Assembly (NCBI GenBank): GCA_900073065.1
Contig: FJOG01000081.1
Location: forward strand, 93,384 to 128,891
Origin: Phialocephala subalpina
Taxonomy: Eukaryota; Ascomycota; Leotiomycetes; Helotiales; Mollisiaceae
Reading direction: 5' to 3'
Length of the DNA stretch: 35,508 bases
In this document: in pieces, positions 21,030 through 30,162 of the stretch
Position numbering within the stretch: the stretch's first letter is position 1
How the letters are laid out: every line of letters starts with the position of its first letter
Made by a program: the position numbers and the translations under genes
The notes under the pieces: model-generated
What the model saw: only the letters and a program-made list of their open reading frames with translations
Told to the model about the DNA's origin: nothing
Database searches by the model: none

Positions 21030-21387
21030 TGTTACAACTCACATGATCTAGTGGACTATAGGCTCAGTAAGCGGGGGCCCGCTTACAGTAGACCCTAGGA
21101 TCATGAGGGATCACGTGGCAAGGGTCACGTGACGGACTAGGAAGGACCAGCGGTCCAGTGCGGTCCAGGACCGCTTAGGAGCGGTAGTCCTTAAAAGTCT
21201 TAAGAGGACGAAAGTTCTATATAAGTAGATAGGATTCCCTTAGATAAGAGCTTCGTGCTCAACTCAAATACAGTATCTTAATACTATACTTAGTAATAAG
21301 GTTTAAACGTTTACTTTTCATTGGAATCACTTAGTCCTTATCACATACAATTAACCTTACAGTTAGCTAGTCGAACCAACCGTTACA
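21030..21387 (+). repeat. Left LTR (358 bp)
   Basis: Begins TGTTACAACTC and ends CCGTTACA. It contains a 20-nt near-perfect palindrome at 21067-21086 (GTAAGCGGG...CCCGCTTAC), two CACGTG hexamers near 21113 and 21135, and a TATA-like CTATATAAG at 21218-21226. It differs from the right LTR at about 33 positions by eye, all transitions. Confidence 0.95.
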
Positions 21388-22290
21388 CTTTGAGTACCAT
21401 CTCTTGTAATACTAGCTAAGTATTCCACTATATCTATTGTCGGATCCTCATTTACCAAGTCGACTCCTAAGTCTACGCCACTATCAATCGAGATTAGTGC
21501 GGTCTCTAAGACACTAAAGGTTCGTGAACTTGACTTATACGATGGAGCACGAAACAAGTTACGCCTTTACTTTATGCAATGCACGGTGTACATCGAGTTC
21601 AACAAAAACAAATTCAAGGCTAAAGCCGAGAAAGTGCTATAGGCAACTACTTTCTTTACAAGCGCTGCCTTCGACTAGGTCGAGACGGCTCAAAAGGACT
21701 ACTTCGACTGTAGATCAGATGCCAGCAAATGGGACGATTTTACTACGGAGATCTTCGGAACCTTCGACGGATTTAAAAGCAAGATTTCCAAAGTATTCGG
21801 AGACGTAGATAAAGAGAGGTCAACTGAGAGAAAGCTCCAAGGACTACGCTAACACGGCGCTGCTTCTGCCTATACAGCTGAATTCCAACAATACGTGGGA
21901 CGTATTAACTAGAACGACGAAGCATTGATGGCACAATTCTACAAAGGACTTCGAGACACGGTCAAAGACGAGTTTACACGTCGCGACAAGCCCAAAGACC
22001 TACAAAGAATAATCAATACAGCAATTCAAATCGACAACCGACTATTTGAACGATCTTTAGAGAAGAAAGGACAGTACTCGATGGGTTACAACAACAAAAA
22101 GCCTAGCAAAAAAAACTCAAGTTCTCGCAACTATTGGCCACAACCCATAGAGGTCGACGCTACCTTTCGAGGAAAGAAGAAACAACTCTCTAAGGACGAA
22201 ATAAATCGACGTCGCGAAAAGAAACTGTACTTCGAATGTAGTCTCCCAAGACATATAGCCAACTTATATAGCAGGGCCAAACCATAGAAC
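21388..22290 (+). pseudogene. Chromovirus gag (capsid-nucleocapsid) relic
   Basis: A single frame reads VRELDLYDGARNKLRLYF near 21510, then DASKWDDFTTEIFGTF, and after stops AQFYKGLRDTVKDEF near 21930 and IQIDNRLFER, all typical of fungal gypsy gag. The zinc knuckle is degraded: the expected C-x2-C-x4-H-x4-C reads YFECSLPRHIANLY near 22228-22270, losing two cysteines to TGY-to-TAY-type changes. In-frame stops at 21641, 21677, 21850 and 21910 sit where glutamine or tryptophan codons are expected. The structural role is packaging of the retrotransposon RNA; this copy is dead. Confidence 0.85.
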
Positions 22291-23240
22291 GGACGCCCCA
22301 AGAAACAGGTCAACGCGATCGGACGTAGAGGTTACAACGAACCCCACTAAGTGTGTATAATCACGAGGAGAGTATTGTACAACGGCGAAAGATTAAATGA
22401 ATAGTAGAACAATTCATAGGCCATTTGGCCGGAACTAGAAAATGACCTAAGAACGTTTTAACCAATCCTTGAAGAAAACCTTTGGAAATTCTAAGCGGAG
22501 CAAGCAGCGAATCTCGCCAAAACGCAGGCAGGTTTGAGACTCTCGAGGGACAACTAATGGCAAAGAATCGACGATGTCAACGAAGATGTAAACAACTTGG
22601 CAATAAGACTCGCTAAAATCGGAACTCTAGTCAACCGCCACTAAATCTTCGATGAAAACTCCGAGTTAAAGGACGAGGAGCTATTAAAGTACGATGACTG
22701 GGAACCGCAAGGGTCTCTTAGGGCACTCGACTTTTGGCCAGAATACTACTCACGGGTTGGATAAGAGTAGCACGTCTGCCAACGGGAAGACAGCGTCGCA
22801 ATTTGCACCCGCGAATAGTAAAACTTAGACGGGGGAGCTCGATACGTTGAGCCTCAACCGAACACGGGAAGACTAGAGTATAGCCAGACGTACGAAATCG
22901 TATACTAAAATCATCGACGAATTGGATAGAGATAGCGCAACGGCACTAGCTACTATATGCAACAACTACTTATACCGAATAACGCTCTCCCTATATTTAA
23001 TCATAAACTAATCGTAGGACGATACTACGAAGTATTCGCGGAAAGCGCGAGTCGAAGGATATAGTAAAACACTAAGGACGACTTTATATACTATAAGGAA
23101 ACCTTTGAACGAGCAATATAGCTATTACTCGATGTAAAGCGTATATTCCGGCTCATTTACGCTAACGGATTAGGCCGCCGGTGGGAAGATGTACTCAGTA
23201 GAGAATGGTACAAAGAGGTCTATATTATTAGCGGAAGTAT
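22291..23240 (+). pseudogene. Chromovirus gag-pol linker region relic
   Basis: The frame after gag continues with many stops. Readable pieces include a charged segment near 22640-22720 and a Trp/Arg-containing segment near 23170-23220. No domain is recognisable. Composition is clearly less RIP-altered than the pol region that follows. Confidence 0.5.
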
Positions 23241-26200
23241 TAAATAATTATTTTGTGTGGTACAAATAAGTGTACACAAAATTAAAGTAATAATCGATTC
23301 GAGAGTAATAAGTAATTATATGTCAAAATAATTAGTATTAAACAACGGATAAGCCATAATAGTCAAATCACGATTATATTCTATTATTATAATCGACGGA
23401 AGCCCTCTAAATTCCGGATAAATCGATATAGAAACGGTATTATAAATTATGATTATACAACGAGAATATACCGAGAAGATAAACTTCGACGTAATTAATA
23501 TTAATCACCTATTTATACTCGGAATACTATAGATCAAACGATATAACTTAATAATCGATTAAATTAAAAAGTCGCTTATATTTAATAAATACTAAACTTG
23601 TAAAATTTCGTTCATCGAAATAAGAACAAATAATTAAAGAGAAGTTTGCGCCACTTTTTTAAAAGAGTTAAAATACTATATTTAAAATCCACTATTAAAG
23701 TAAATACTAATAAAATACCACGAGTTTTTAAACCTCTTCAAAAACGAGAAAAGGATTAAAGTACTTTTTAAATACGGGTAATAAAACTACGAAATACTCT
23801 TATAAGACGGAAAAGAATTACCGTATTTACTTATTTACTAAATATCGGTAGACGATTTAAAGACGCTTAAAGAATATATCGACGAAAACTTAATAAAAAG
23901 ATTTATACGATTATCGGCTTTATTAGCGGGTAGCCCGATATTATTTGTACTAAAAAAAGATGGAACGAAGCGATTGTATATTGATTATCGGAAAATTAAT
24001 GAGATTATAATTAAAGACCGATATTTATTGCCGCTAATAGACGAGTTACGAGATAAACTTCAAAGAGCCAAAATCTTTAGTAAATTGGACTTGCGTGGAG
24101 CTTATAATTTAATTCGGATAAAGGAAAGAGAAAATTAGAAAATAGCGTTTAAAATAATGCACGGATATTACGAATACTTAGTTATACCCTTTAGATTGAT
24201 TAACGCGCTAACTATATATATACGTATAATAAATACTATCTTACGATTATTCTTAGATATTATAATTATCTATTATTTAGATGATATTTTAATGTACTTT
24301 AAAATACTCGCTAAATATATTAACGATATTAAAGTAGTATTAACTATTTTAAGGGACGCGAACTTAGTTTGTAAACTTAAAAAGTATAAATTTTATATAG
24401 AAAAGACGGACTTTTTAAACTATGTAATTTTAATTGGAGGTTTATCGATAGACTTTGCGAAAATATCGATAGTACTTAATTAATAAGCACTTAAAATAAT
24501 TAAAAACGTATAGTCTTTTTTAAGGTTTGCGAACTTTTATTGATGCTTCGTGTAAAAGTACTTTGCGGTAATAGCCCTTTTAATGGAATTAACGAAGAAA
24601 GATTAAACGTTTGAATAGACAAATAAAGTTTAATAAGCTTTTAATTAGTTTAAATAACGTTTTACGGAAGTACCGTTTTTTCTTACGTTTAACTCGAATA
24701 AATATATTGTTATCGAAATAGACGCATTAAATTTTGCAATTAACGCAATATTTAATTAATCGAATAAGTAAAGCAAATAGCAATTAATCGCATATTACTC
24801 TCGCAAAATGTTATTAATAGAATTAAATTACGAGATTTACGACAAAAAATTGCTTGCGATTATAAAGGCGTTTCGAATATAGAGAATTTATTTGGAAAGA
24901 TCGAAATATTAAATACAAATATATATTGATTATAAGAACTTAATATTTTTTATTACAACGAAAGAATTCAATCGAAAATAAGTGTATTAAATCGAAACGT
25001 TAACCACGTATAACTTTAGGATTTCATATGTCAAAAGATCGGAAAATAGTAAGGCAAATGCTTTCAATCGAAAATCGGAATACTAGGACGACGTTAAATT
25101 ACTTTCGTATATAATACTCAAGGAAATTGAGGGCGGCTTAGTATTTAATGGAGTAATAGTTACTATTATTTCGAAGTTAATCGATACGACGCTTATCGAT
25201 AGCTTTAAAGAGAATTACGATAAAGACTTTCTCGCAAAAATGGTTTTATAATAATTAATAAGGCTTTTTACGAGAGAGTTTGGGATTTTACGGTTCTAAG
25301 GGAAGCTTTATATTCTTAAGAACCTCCAATTAGAATTCATTAAAGCATAATATGAACTCCCAGCTCATAAATACTAGGGGATTACGAAGATTATAGGGCG
25401 AATCTCTAGGGACTTCTACATTCTAAGACTCAAAGGGAAAGCTATTAGAGTTATTAATAAATGCGATACGTGCATTCGGAATAAGGCCGCGAAATATACT
25501 TTTTATAGTAATATGCGATTACCGAATATACTTTTAAGCGCTTAAAAGTCTATTACTTGGGATTTCGTAGTAAAATTACTACCCTCGAAAAAACCGATAT
25601 TAAGTATCGAGTACGACGCTATTTTTGTAATCACGGATAGGCTTACGAAGTACGTATATATAATTCTATACTTTAAGATATATACAATAAAAGATTTGGC
25701 TTATATATTCTTGCGAATCGTAGTAGCTAATTATAGGGTATTAAACGAGATTATCTTAAATCGAGATAAGTTTTTCACTTCGAAATTCTAAATTACTTTA
25801 ATCGCACTACTAAGGATTAAATAGAAGCTTTTAATAGTTTTCTACTTTTAAACAAACGGATAAATAGAACGATTAAATCAAATTATAGAAATATACTTCC
25901 GTTATTACGTTAATTATTAGTAGAATAATTAGGCGGAATTCTTACTATTAGTACAATCCGTATATAATAGCGCAATAATAGAGAGTACGAAGGTCTCGCT
26001 TTTCTACGCTAATTATAAGTATAAACTAAAAGTATATCAAGTATTACACTCAATAGAATCGGAGGTATAGAACGCTAGGATTCAAGTTAATAAATTAAAG
26101 TCTTTACGCGAGAAGCTTGCGGAAGATATACAGTTTGTAGTTATTAAGTTAGTACTATACTATAATAGACACCGTAGTATAGAACCTACGTTTAAAGAGG

Positions 26201-26610
26201 GGGACAAAGTTTATTTAATTCGCCGAAATATTAAGACGAAACGTTTAAGCGACAAATTAAATCACAAGAAAATTGGATTATATAAAATCAAAAAAGTTAA
26301 AAGTCTAATTAATTACGAGCTTATTTTACTTAAGAATATGAATATATATCCGGTATTTCATATATCTTTCCTCGAATTAGCACTATTAAGAGCACTAAGA
26401 GCTTTAGGGGTTGAAATCGAACTAATTAACCCAAACGCCGAATATGATGTGGAAGGAATCTTAGATTGCCAATACGTCAAGAATCAGATCAAATATTTGA
26501 TCAAATGGAAAGGATACTCACATTCGGAAAACACATAGGAACCTAAGAGGAACTTCAACTGCCTTGAGAAGCTGGCAGCGTTCTACCGTCAAAACCCAAA
26601 GTTGCCCAAA
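23241..26610 (+). pseudogene. Chromovirus pol relic: protease, RT, RNase H, integrase, chromodomain
   Basis: Order along the strand: a protease remnant near 23285 (IIDSRVISNYMSK, with the expected DSG altered); reverse transcriptase about 23,930-24,480 with LYIDYRKINE, FSKLDLRGAYN and the active-site YLDDIL; RNase H with KKLLAIIKAF near 24,850; an integrase zinc segment with INKCDTCIRNK near 25,460, then the catalytic core with ITWDFV, LNRDKFFTSKF and TNG-stop-IERLNQ; and a chromodomain near 26,430-26,600 (EYDVEGILDCQYVKNQIKY, LIKWKGYSHSENT, then a stop where tryptophan is expected, then EP). The whole region is heavily RIP-altered with dozens of TAG/TAA codons. Chromodomains steer such elements to heterochromatin. 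It is non-functional here. Confidence 0.9.
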
Positions 26611-27046
26611 AAGGATCAGCGGGGTCGAAATCGAAGGCCACCTCGGCCGCAGGGGCAGAGGCAAGCGGGGCGGAGGTTTCCACCTCGGCGCGCTCCTTCT
26701 CCTCTTTCTCCTTTTCTTCCGCTGCCTCCAGCTCATCCATTATCTTGAGACCTCGACGCAATATGTCTACAGCCCGCTTCCGCAGGAATTGCTTCTGCTT
26801 ACGCAGACGGCTGAGACGGTTCAAGGCCTCGGCGGCCTATTATTGGGCCTTACGCAGTGTGTCTTCGGCCACTATCTCGGCCGTATCTAACCGAAACTCC
26901 TCGCGCTTTAGAGTCTTCTAGTCACGAACGGGAATGCCCTCAACATCACAACGCTTCTTTAGGCGGGCACATTCGGAGCAGCGCTTCGACTCCGAGCCAG
27001 TCACTACACAAGTTTTATTGTTCTTTTCACAGAAAAAATACGGCAT
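26555..27046 (-). pseudogene. Antisense accessory gene of the chromovirus: Zn2Cys6-like plus coiled coil
   Basis: On the minus strand, from the ATG at 27046 to the stop at 26555-26557 there are 163 codons, broken only by TAG at codon 43 and TAA-TAG at codons 69-70, all convertible from Trp or Gln by RIP. The N terminus has cysteines at 6, 13, 23, 26 and 33, with a tyrosine (TAT) at position 3. If that TAT was TGT, a single RIP-type G-to-A change, the spacing is C-x2-C-x6-C-x9-C-x2-C-x6-C, the fungal binuclear zinc-cluster layout. The motif KRCSECARLKKRCDVEG is intact. Residues ~44-125 are strongly charged and helical (coiled coil), ending DELEAAEEKEKEEKE. The frame continues upstream towards 27124, where ATA-CCA may be a RIP-altered ATG start. 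The 3' end overlaps the pol C-terminal tail. Role unknown; a DNA-binding regulator is inference. Confidence 0.75.
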
Positions 27047-27200
27047 TATTTCAATTCCTTCTTTAGCGATTCGTATTGCGAGTGCGAATTGTTCACGTTT
27101 CTTGCGAGAATCTTAAGGTGGTATAATGAAGAAGAAAGAAAGCCATACCCAACGATCGATATTTCCTTACTTTAATTTAAGCGTCGAGACTACGCTAATC

Positions 27201-27213
27201 GGAAGGGGGATAG
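27201..27213 (+). other. Polypurine tract
   Basis: GGAAGGGGGATAG lies immediately before the right LTR, the position of the plus-strand primer in LTR retrotransposons. Confidence 0.75.
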
Positions 27214-27571
27214 TATTACAATTCACATAATCTAGTGGACCATAGGCTCAGTAAGCGGGGGCCCGCTTACAATAGACCTTAGGATCATGAAAGATCACGT
27301 AGCAAGGGTCACGTAACGGACCAAGAAAGACCAGCGGTCCAGTGCGGTCTAAGACCGCTTAGGAGCGGTGGTCCTTAGAGGTCCTAAGAGGACGAAGGTT
27401 CTATATAAGTAGATAGGATTCCCTTAAATAAGAGCTTCGTGCTCAACTCAAATACAGTATCTTAATACTATACTTAGTAATAAAGTTTGAACGTCTACTC
27501 TTCATTGGAATCACTTAATCCTTATCACATACAACCAACTTTACAGTTAACTGGTCGAGCCAACCATTACA
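27214..27571 (+). repeat. Right LTR (358 bp)
   Basis: Same length as the left LTR. Its first bases are TATTACA, where the left copy has TGTTACA (a RIP-type TG to TA change). The 20-nt palindrome (27251-27270) and the TATA-like site are conserved, while both CACGTG hexamers are altered to CACGTA. Confidence 0.95.
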
Positions 27572-27576
27572 ATTGG
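27572..27576. repeat. Right target-site duplication ATTGG
   Basis: An exact match to 21025-21029 directly after the right LTR. Confidence 0.9.
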
Positions 27577-28140
27577 TACGAAGAACGCGACGTCCTCTTT
27601 GTAGGATACGAGGTGTTCTAAAGATTTAGCGCGTAGAGGCTTAGAAACTATGAGAGTATAAGTCGCAAATCGGCACTAAACCGTCGAAGTATAGGTTGTA
27701 TATCGGCATTGGATCGTTAAAGTATAAGTTATAAGTCAATACCGAATTGGTAGAGAATCGCCAATAGTCTCCCCCGCTAAAAAGACTTAAATTGACCTCA
27801 AATAATTGCATACTAATACGAAGAAGGCGGCGTTTTATAAAATGCGAGGTATTCGAGAGTCGTCGTTTTCGGAGATGCTAGTTTAACTACGATGAACGTG
27901 CTTTGTATTAGTGAAAACTCGATCGTAGGAGATGCAGCGCGCAAAGGCTATAAAAAGCTACGAAAGCATCTTCGGAGATGCTAATTTAATCGCGACGAAT
28001 ATACTTTATATTAGTGAAAACTCGATCGCAAGAGATGTAGCGAATTATGAGAGTATAAGTTGCAAATCGGCACCGGATCGTCAGAGTATAAATTGCAAGT
28101 CGGCATTAGACCGTTAGAATACAAATCGCATTGTATATTG
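27577..28140. repeat. Tandem-repeat region flanking the chromovirus
   Basis: Several nested repeats are visible. A ~33-bp unit (GAGTATAAGTTGCAAATCGG core) occurs about three times at 27651-27750 and again at 28049-28130. A ~103-bp unit starts at 27868 and 27971 (TTCGGAGATGCTA ... GAAAACTCGATCG). A longer unit (TACGAAGAACGCGRCG ... GTAGAGGCTTAG) occurs at 20905, 27577 and 27817; corrected for the insertion these are about 125 and 240 bp apart. Differences between copies are mostly transitions. Confidence 0.75.
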
Positions 28141-29580
28141 GAGACGATAGCGCTTATAGTAAAGTTATACTCTAGCGTTTTAACATTATTATTACATACT
28201 ACGGTATCGTAATTTAAAGTTGTTTATATTTTGAAACCGCAAAGATTAATTAGTTATATAACGATAATAGAAAGTTAAAAATTGAGAAGTTTTTTAATAC
28301 GTGATTATTCCTTGTTTTTAAAATTATCGAGAAGTTAAAGAATAAAGTTTAATTAATTTGCGATTAGCTAATAATTAAACGGCGATTTAATAGCGATTCG
28401 ATAGCGTTTATTTATCGTTTTATTTAGTCTTTATAAGTATAATAGAATTAAAGCTTCTTTTTTTTGAATAAAAAACGCTATTTGGCTCGCGAGAAGGCTA
28501 AATACTCTTACTTTGAAATATTTAATATTATTCAAACGATTACTTATTCTCTTAGCCTCTCTCTATTTATTAATGCGTATACAATTTGCTTTTCGAGCTT
28601 TAAATCGCCAATTACTCTTCGTAAAACTCCCTTCGATAAAAGATTAACGTTAAATCGTTTATTACTTGTAATATAATAGTATTAAATAACGAGTAAAAAG
28701 CCCGTAAAGCAATAATAAACTAAAGATATAAATAGAGCAAAAAGTTTAGAAACCGCATAATTAATTAGGGTTATACTTCTCGTATTCGAGACGGATTATT
28801 TCGTTATATCGATCTTTTAATAATTGCTTTGCGCTTGTAATTACGCCGTACTACTAATACTTTCTATTCGAACGTCCTTATTATCGCGTTTTCTTTTCAT
28901 ACGAATCCCTTTTTTATTATAATTCCGTTTACATCGAATCGAAAGAGAAATCGAATCGATTCGCTATCGAATACTTTTTTAAATAGTATTAATACTTTAT
29001 CGAGTTGCAAAAGAAATAAAGTTACATTGATAACGAATCGTTAGCGAGTTATTAAAAATGCATTTTTAATGTTTTTAAAAGTATATTACGATTAATTAGC
29101 TCGATTATAAGAGAAAAGTAACGTATATAATCGGGAGCGATATCGAGAGCCGTTTAATGCGGCATTTAATAACGAAAATAGTTTTTTCGATAAAGACGAT
29201 AACTTTTCTCGATTTAAATTCGAAGTAATAAATACTAACTTTCTTTTCGCAAACGATAAGCCCTCTCTCTACTATATTTTTCCGAGCTCGACTTCGAGTT
29301 ATCTTACGAGTTTATTTGCGCGTAATATATTTAATCTTCGAATCGATTTTAATCTATTTCGCTACGGTTTAATTAATATACCGATAATTTATCGCAAGTA
29401 AAAAATATTCGATAATTAAAGTTTTTTTATATTAGATTTAAATAAGAATAACTTTATAATTTTTAGCGAGGATTTAAATCTAAAGTAATCGTTTCCCTTT
29501 ACAATTTTCGAGGACAATTTAACGATTTCGCAAACTTTATTTGCTCTTTCCCAAGCTTTATTAATTGCTATCCATTATTT
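28141..29580. repeat. RIP-degraded repeat sequence, no gene seen
   Basis: CpA-poor, CpG-retaining sequence without a credible ORF; the longest frames are short and rich in Ile, Leu and Tyr from A/T drift. It is probably the remainder of the older repeat split by the chromovirus. Nothing more specific can be supported. Confidence 0.5.
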
Positions 29581-29582
29581 TT

Positions 29583-29674
29583 AAATCAACTTCAATATAA
29601 TTAATTTATTTCCCTATCCAAGCTGAGAAAACCAACTTCAGTGTAGTTAGTTTATTTCCCCATACAAACTATTA
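29583..29674. repeat. 46-bp tandem duplication with RIP-type differences
   Basis: Copies begin at 29583 and 29629 (AAATCAACTTCAATATAATT versus AAACCAACTTCAGTGTAGTT), sharing TTTATTTCCC afterwards. The differences visible are mainly C/T and A/G. It lies near the likely 5' edge of the helicase relic. Confidence 0.65.
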
Positions 29675-30162
29675 GCGTAGATTTACCGAGGGGGTCAAGT
29701 TGATTTAATTAAGTTAATTTATTAAAGTTACGTCCAAATAAGCTCAAATGCGGCTCAAATTCGAGTATAAATTGGCCCTAGTATATACGATACCAACCCC
29801 ATCAAAATATCAACCCAGCGTCCATCGTAGGGTTATTTATTACGGCCGTTGTCCAGCGATTGGATTTTTGATAGGGGAGAGCGAATGCATAAGCCCCGTT
29901 AGCAAAATCCGAGATCCCAAGTATAAAGTGAGTATAAAAGTATAAAAGCATAAAATCGGAAATTGCAGTGAGATATAACGCGTAAGGGTTTGGAGTACAA
30001 GTTAAAGACGCGTCGAATAAAAAAACGTGTAAAGTAATTCAAAGTAATCGAATTTTTAGATCGAAAAGTCAAATTGATTTAATTTATATAAATATTATAG
30101 ATTTATTTGTGCATTTCCCAGAACAGCGGTTAGTTGTGTGTTCAGAGTACTAGTATATAGTT

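Larger units (their letters stand above)
21030..27571 (+). mobile_element. Ty3/gypsy chromovirus LTR retrotransposon, RIP-inactivated
   Basis: The 6,542-bp element has two 358-bp LTRs (21030-21387 and 27214-27571), a 5-bp target duplication ATTGG and a purine-rich tract just before the right LTR. Internal order on the + strand is gag, protease, reverse transcriptase, RNase H, integrase and a C-terminal chromodomain, which defines a Metaviridae chromovirus. The coding region is broken by many TAG/TAA codons, most at positions where tryptophan or glutamine is expected, as RIP produces. An extra antisense gene lies between the chromodomain and the right LTR. No tRNA primer site could be recognised after the left LTR. 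It inserted into an older tandem-repeat region. It is not autonomous as it stands. Confidence 0.95.

Noticed and set aside
21388..21405. tRNA primer-binding site after the left LTR
   Set aside because: No TGG-starting match to a tRNA 3' end is visible in the first bases; it may be mutated or use a different priming mode, so it was not annotated.
26338..26538. Stand-alone chromodomain gene
   Set aside because: It is the C-terminal end of the chromovirus pol, separated from it only by RIP-type stop codons.
27932..28117. 61-residue ORF with repeated SINCKSA-like peptide
   Set aside because: The peptide repetition simply mirrors the ~33-bp DNA tandem repeat; there is no start context or homology.
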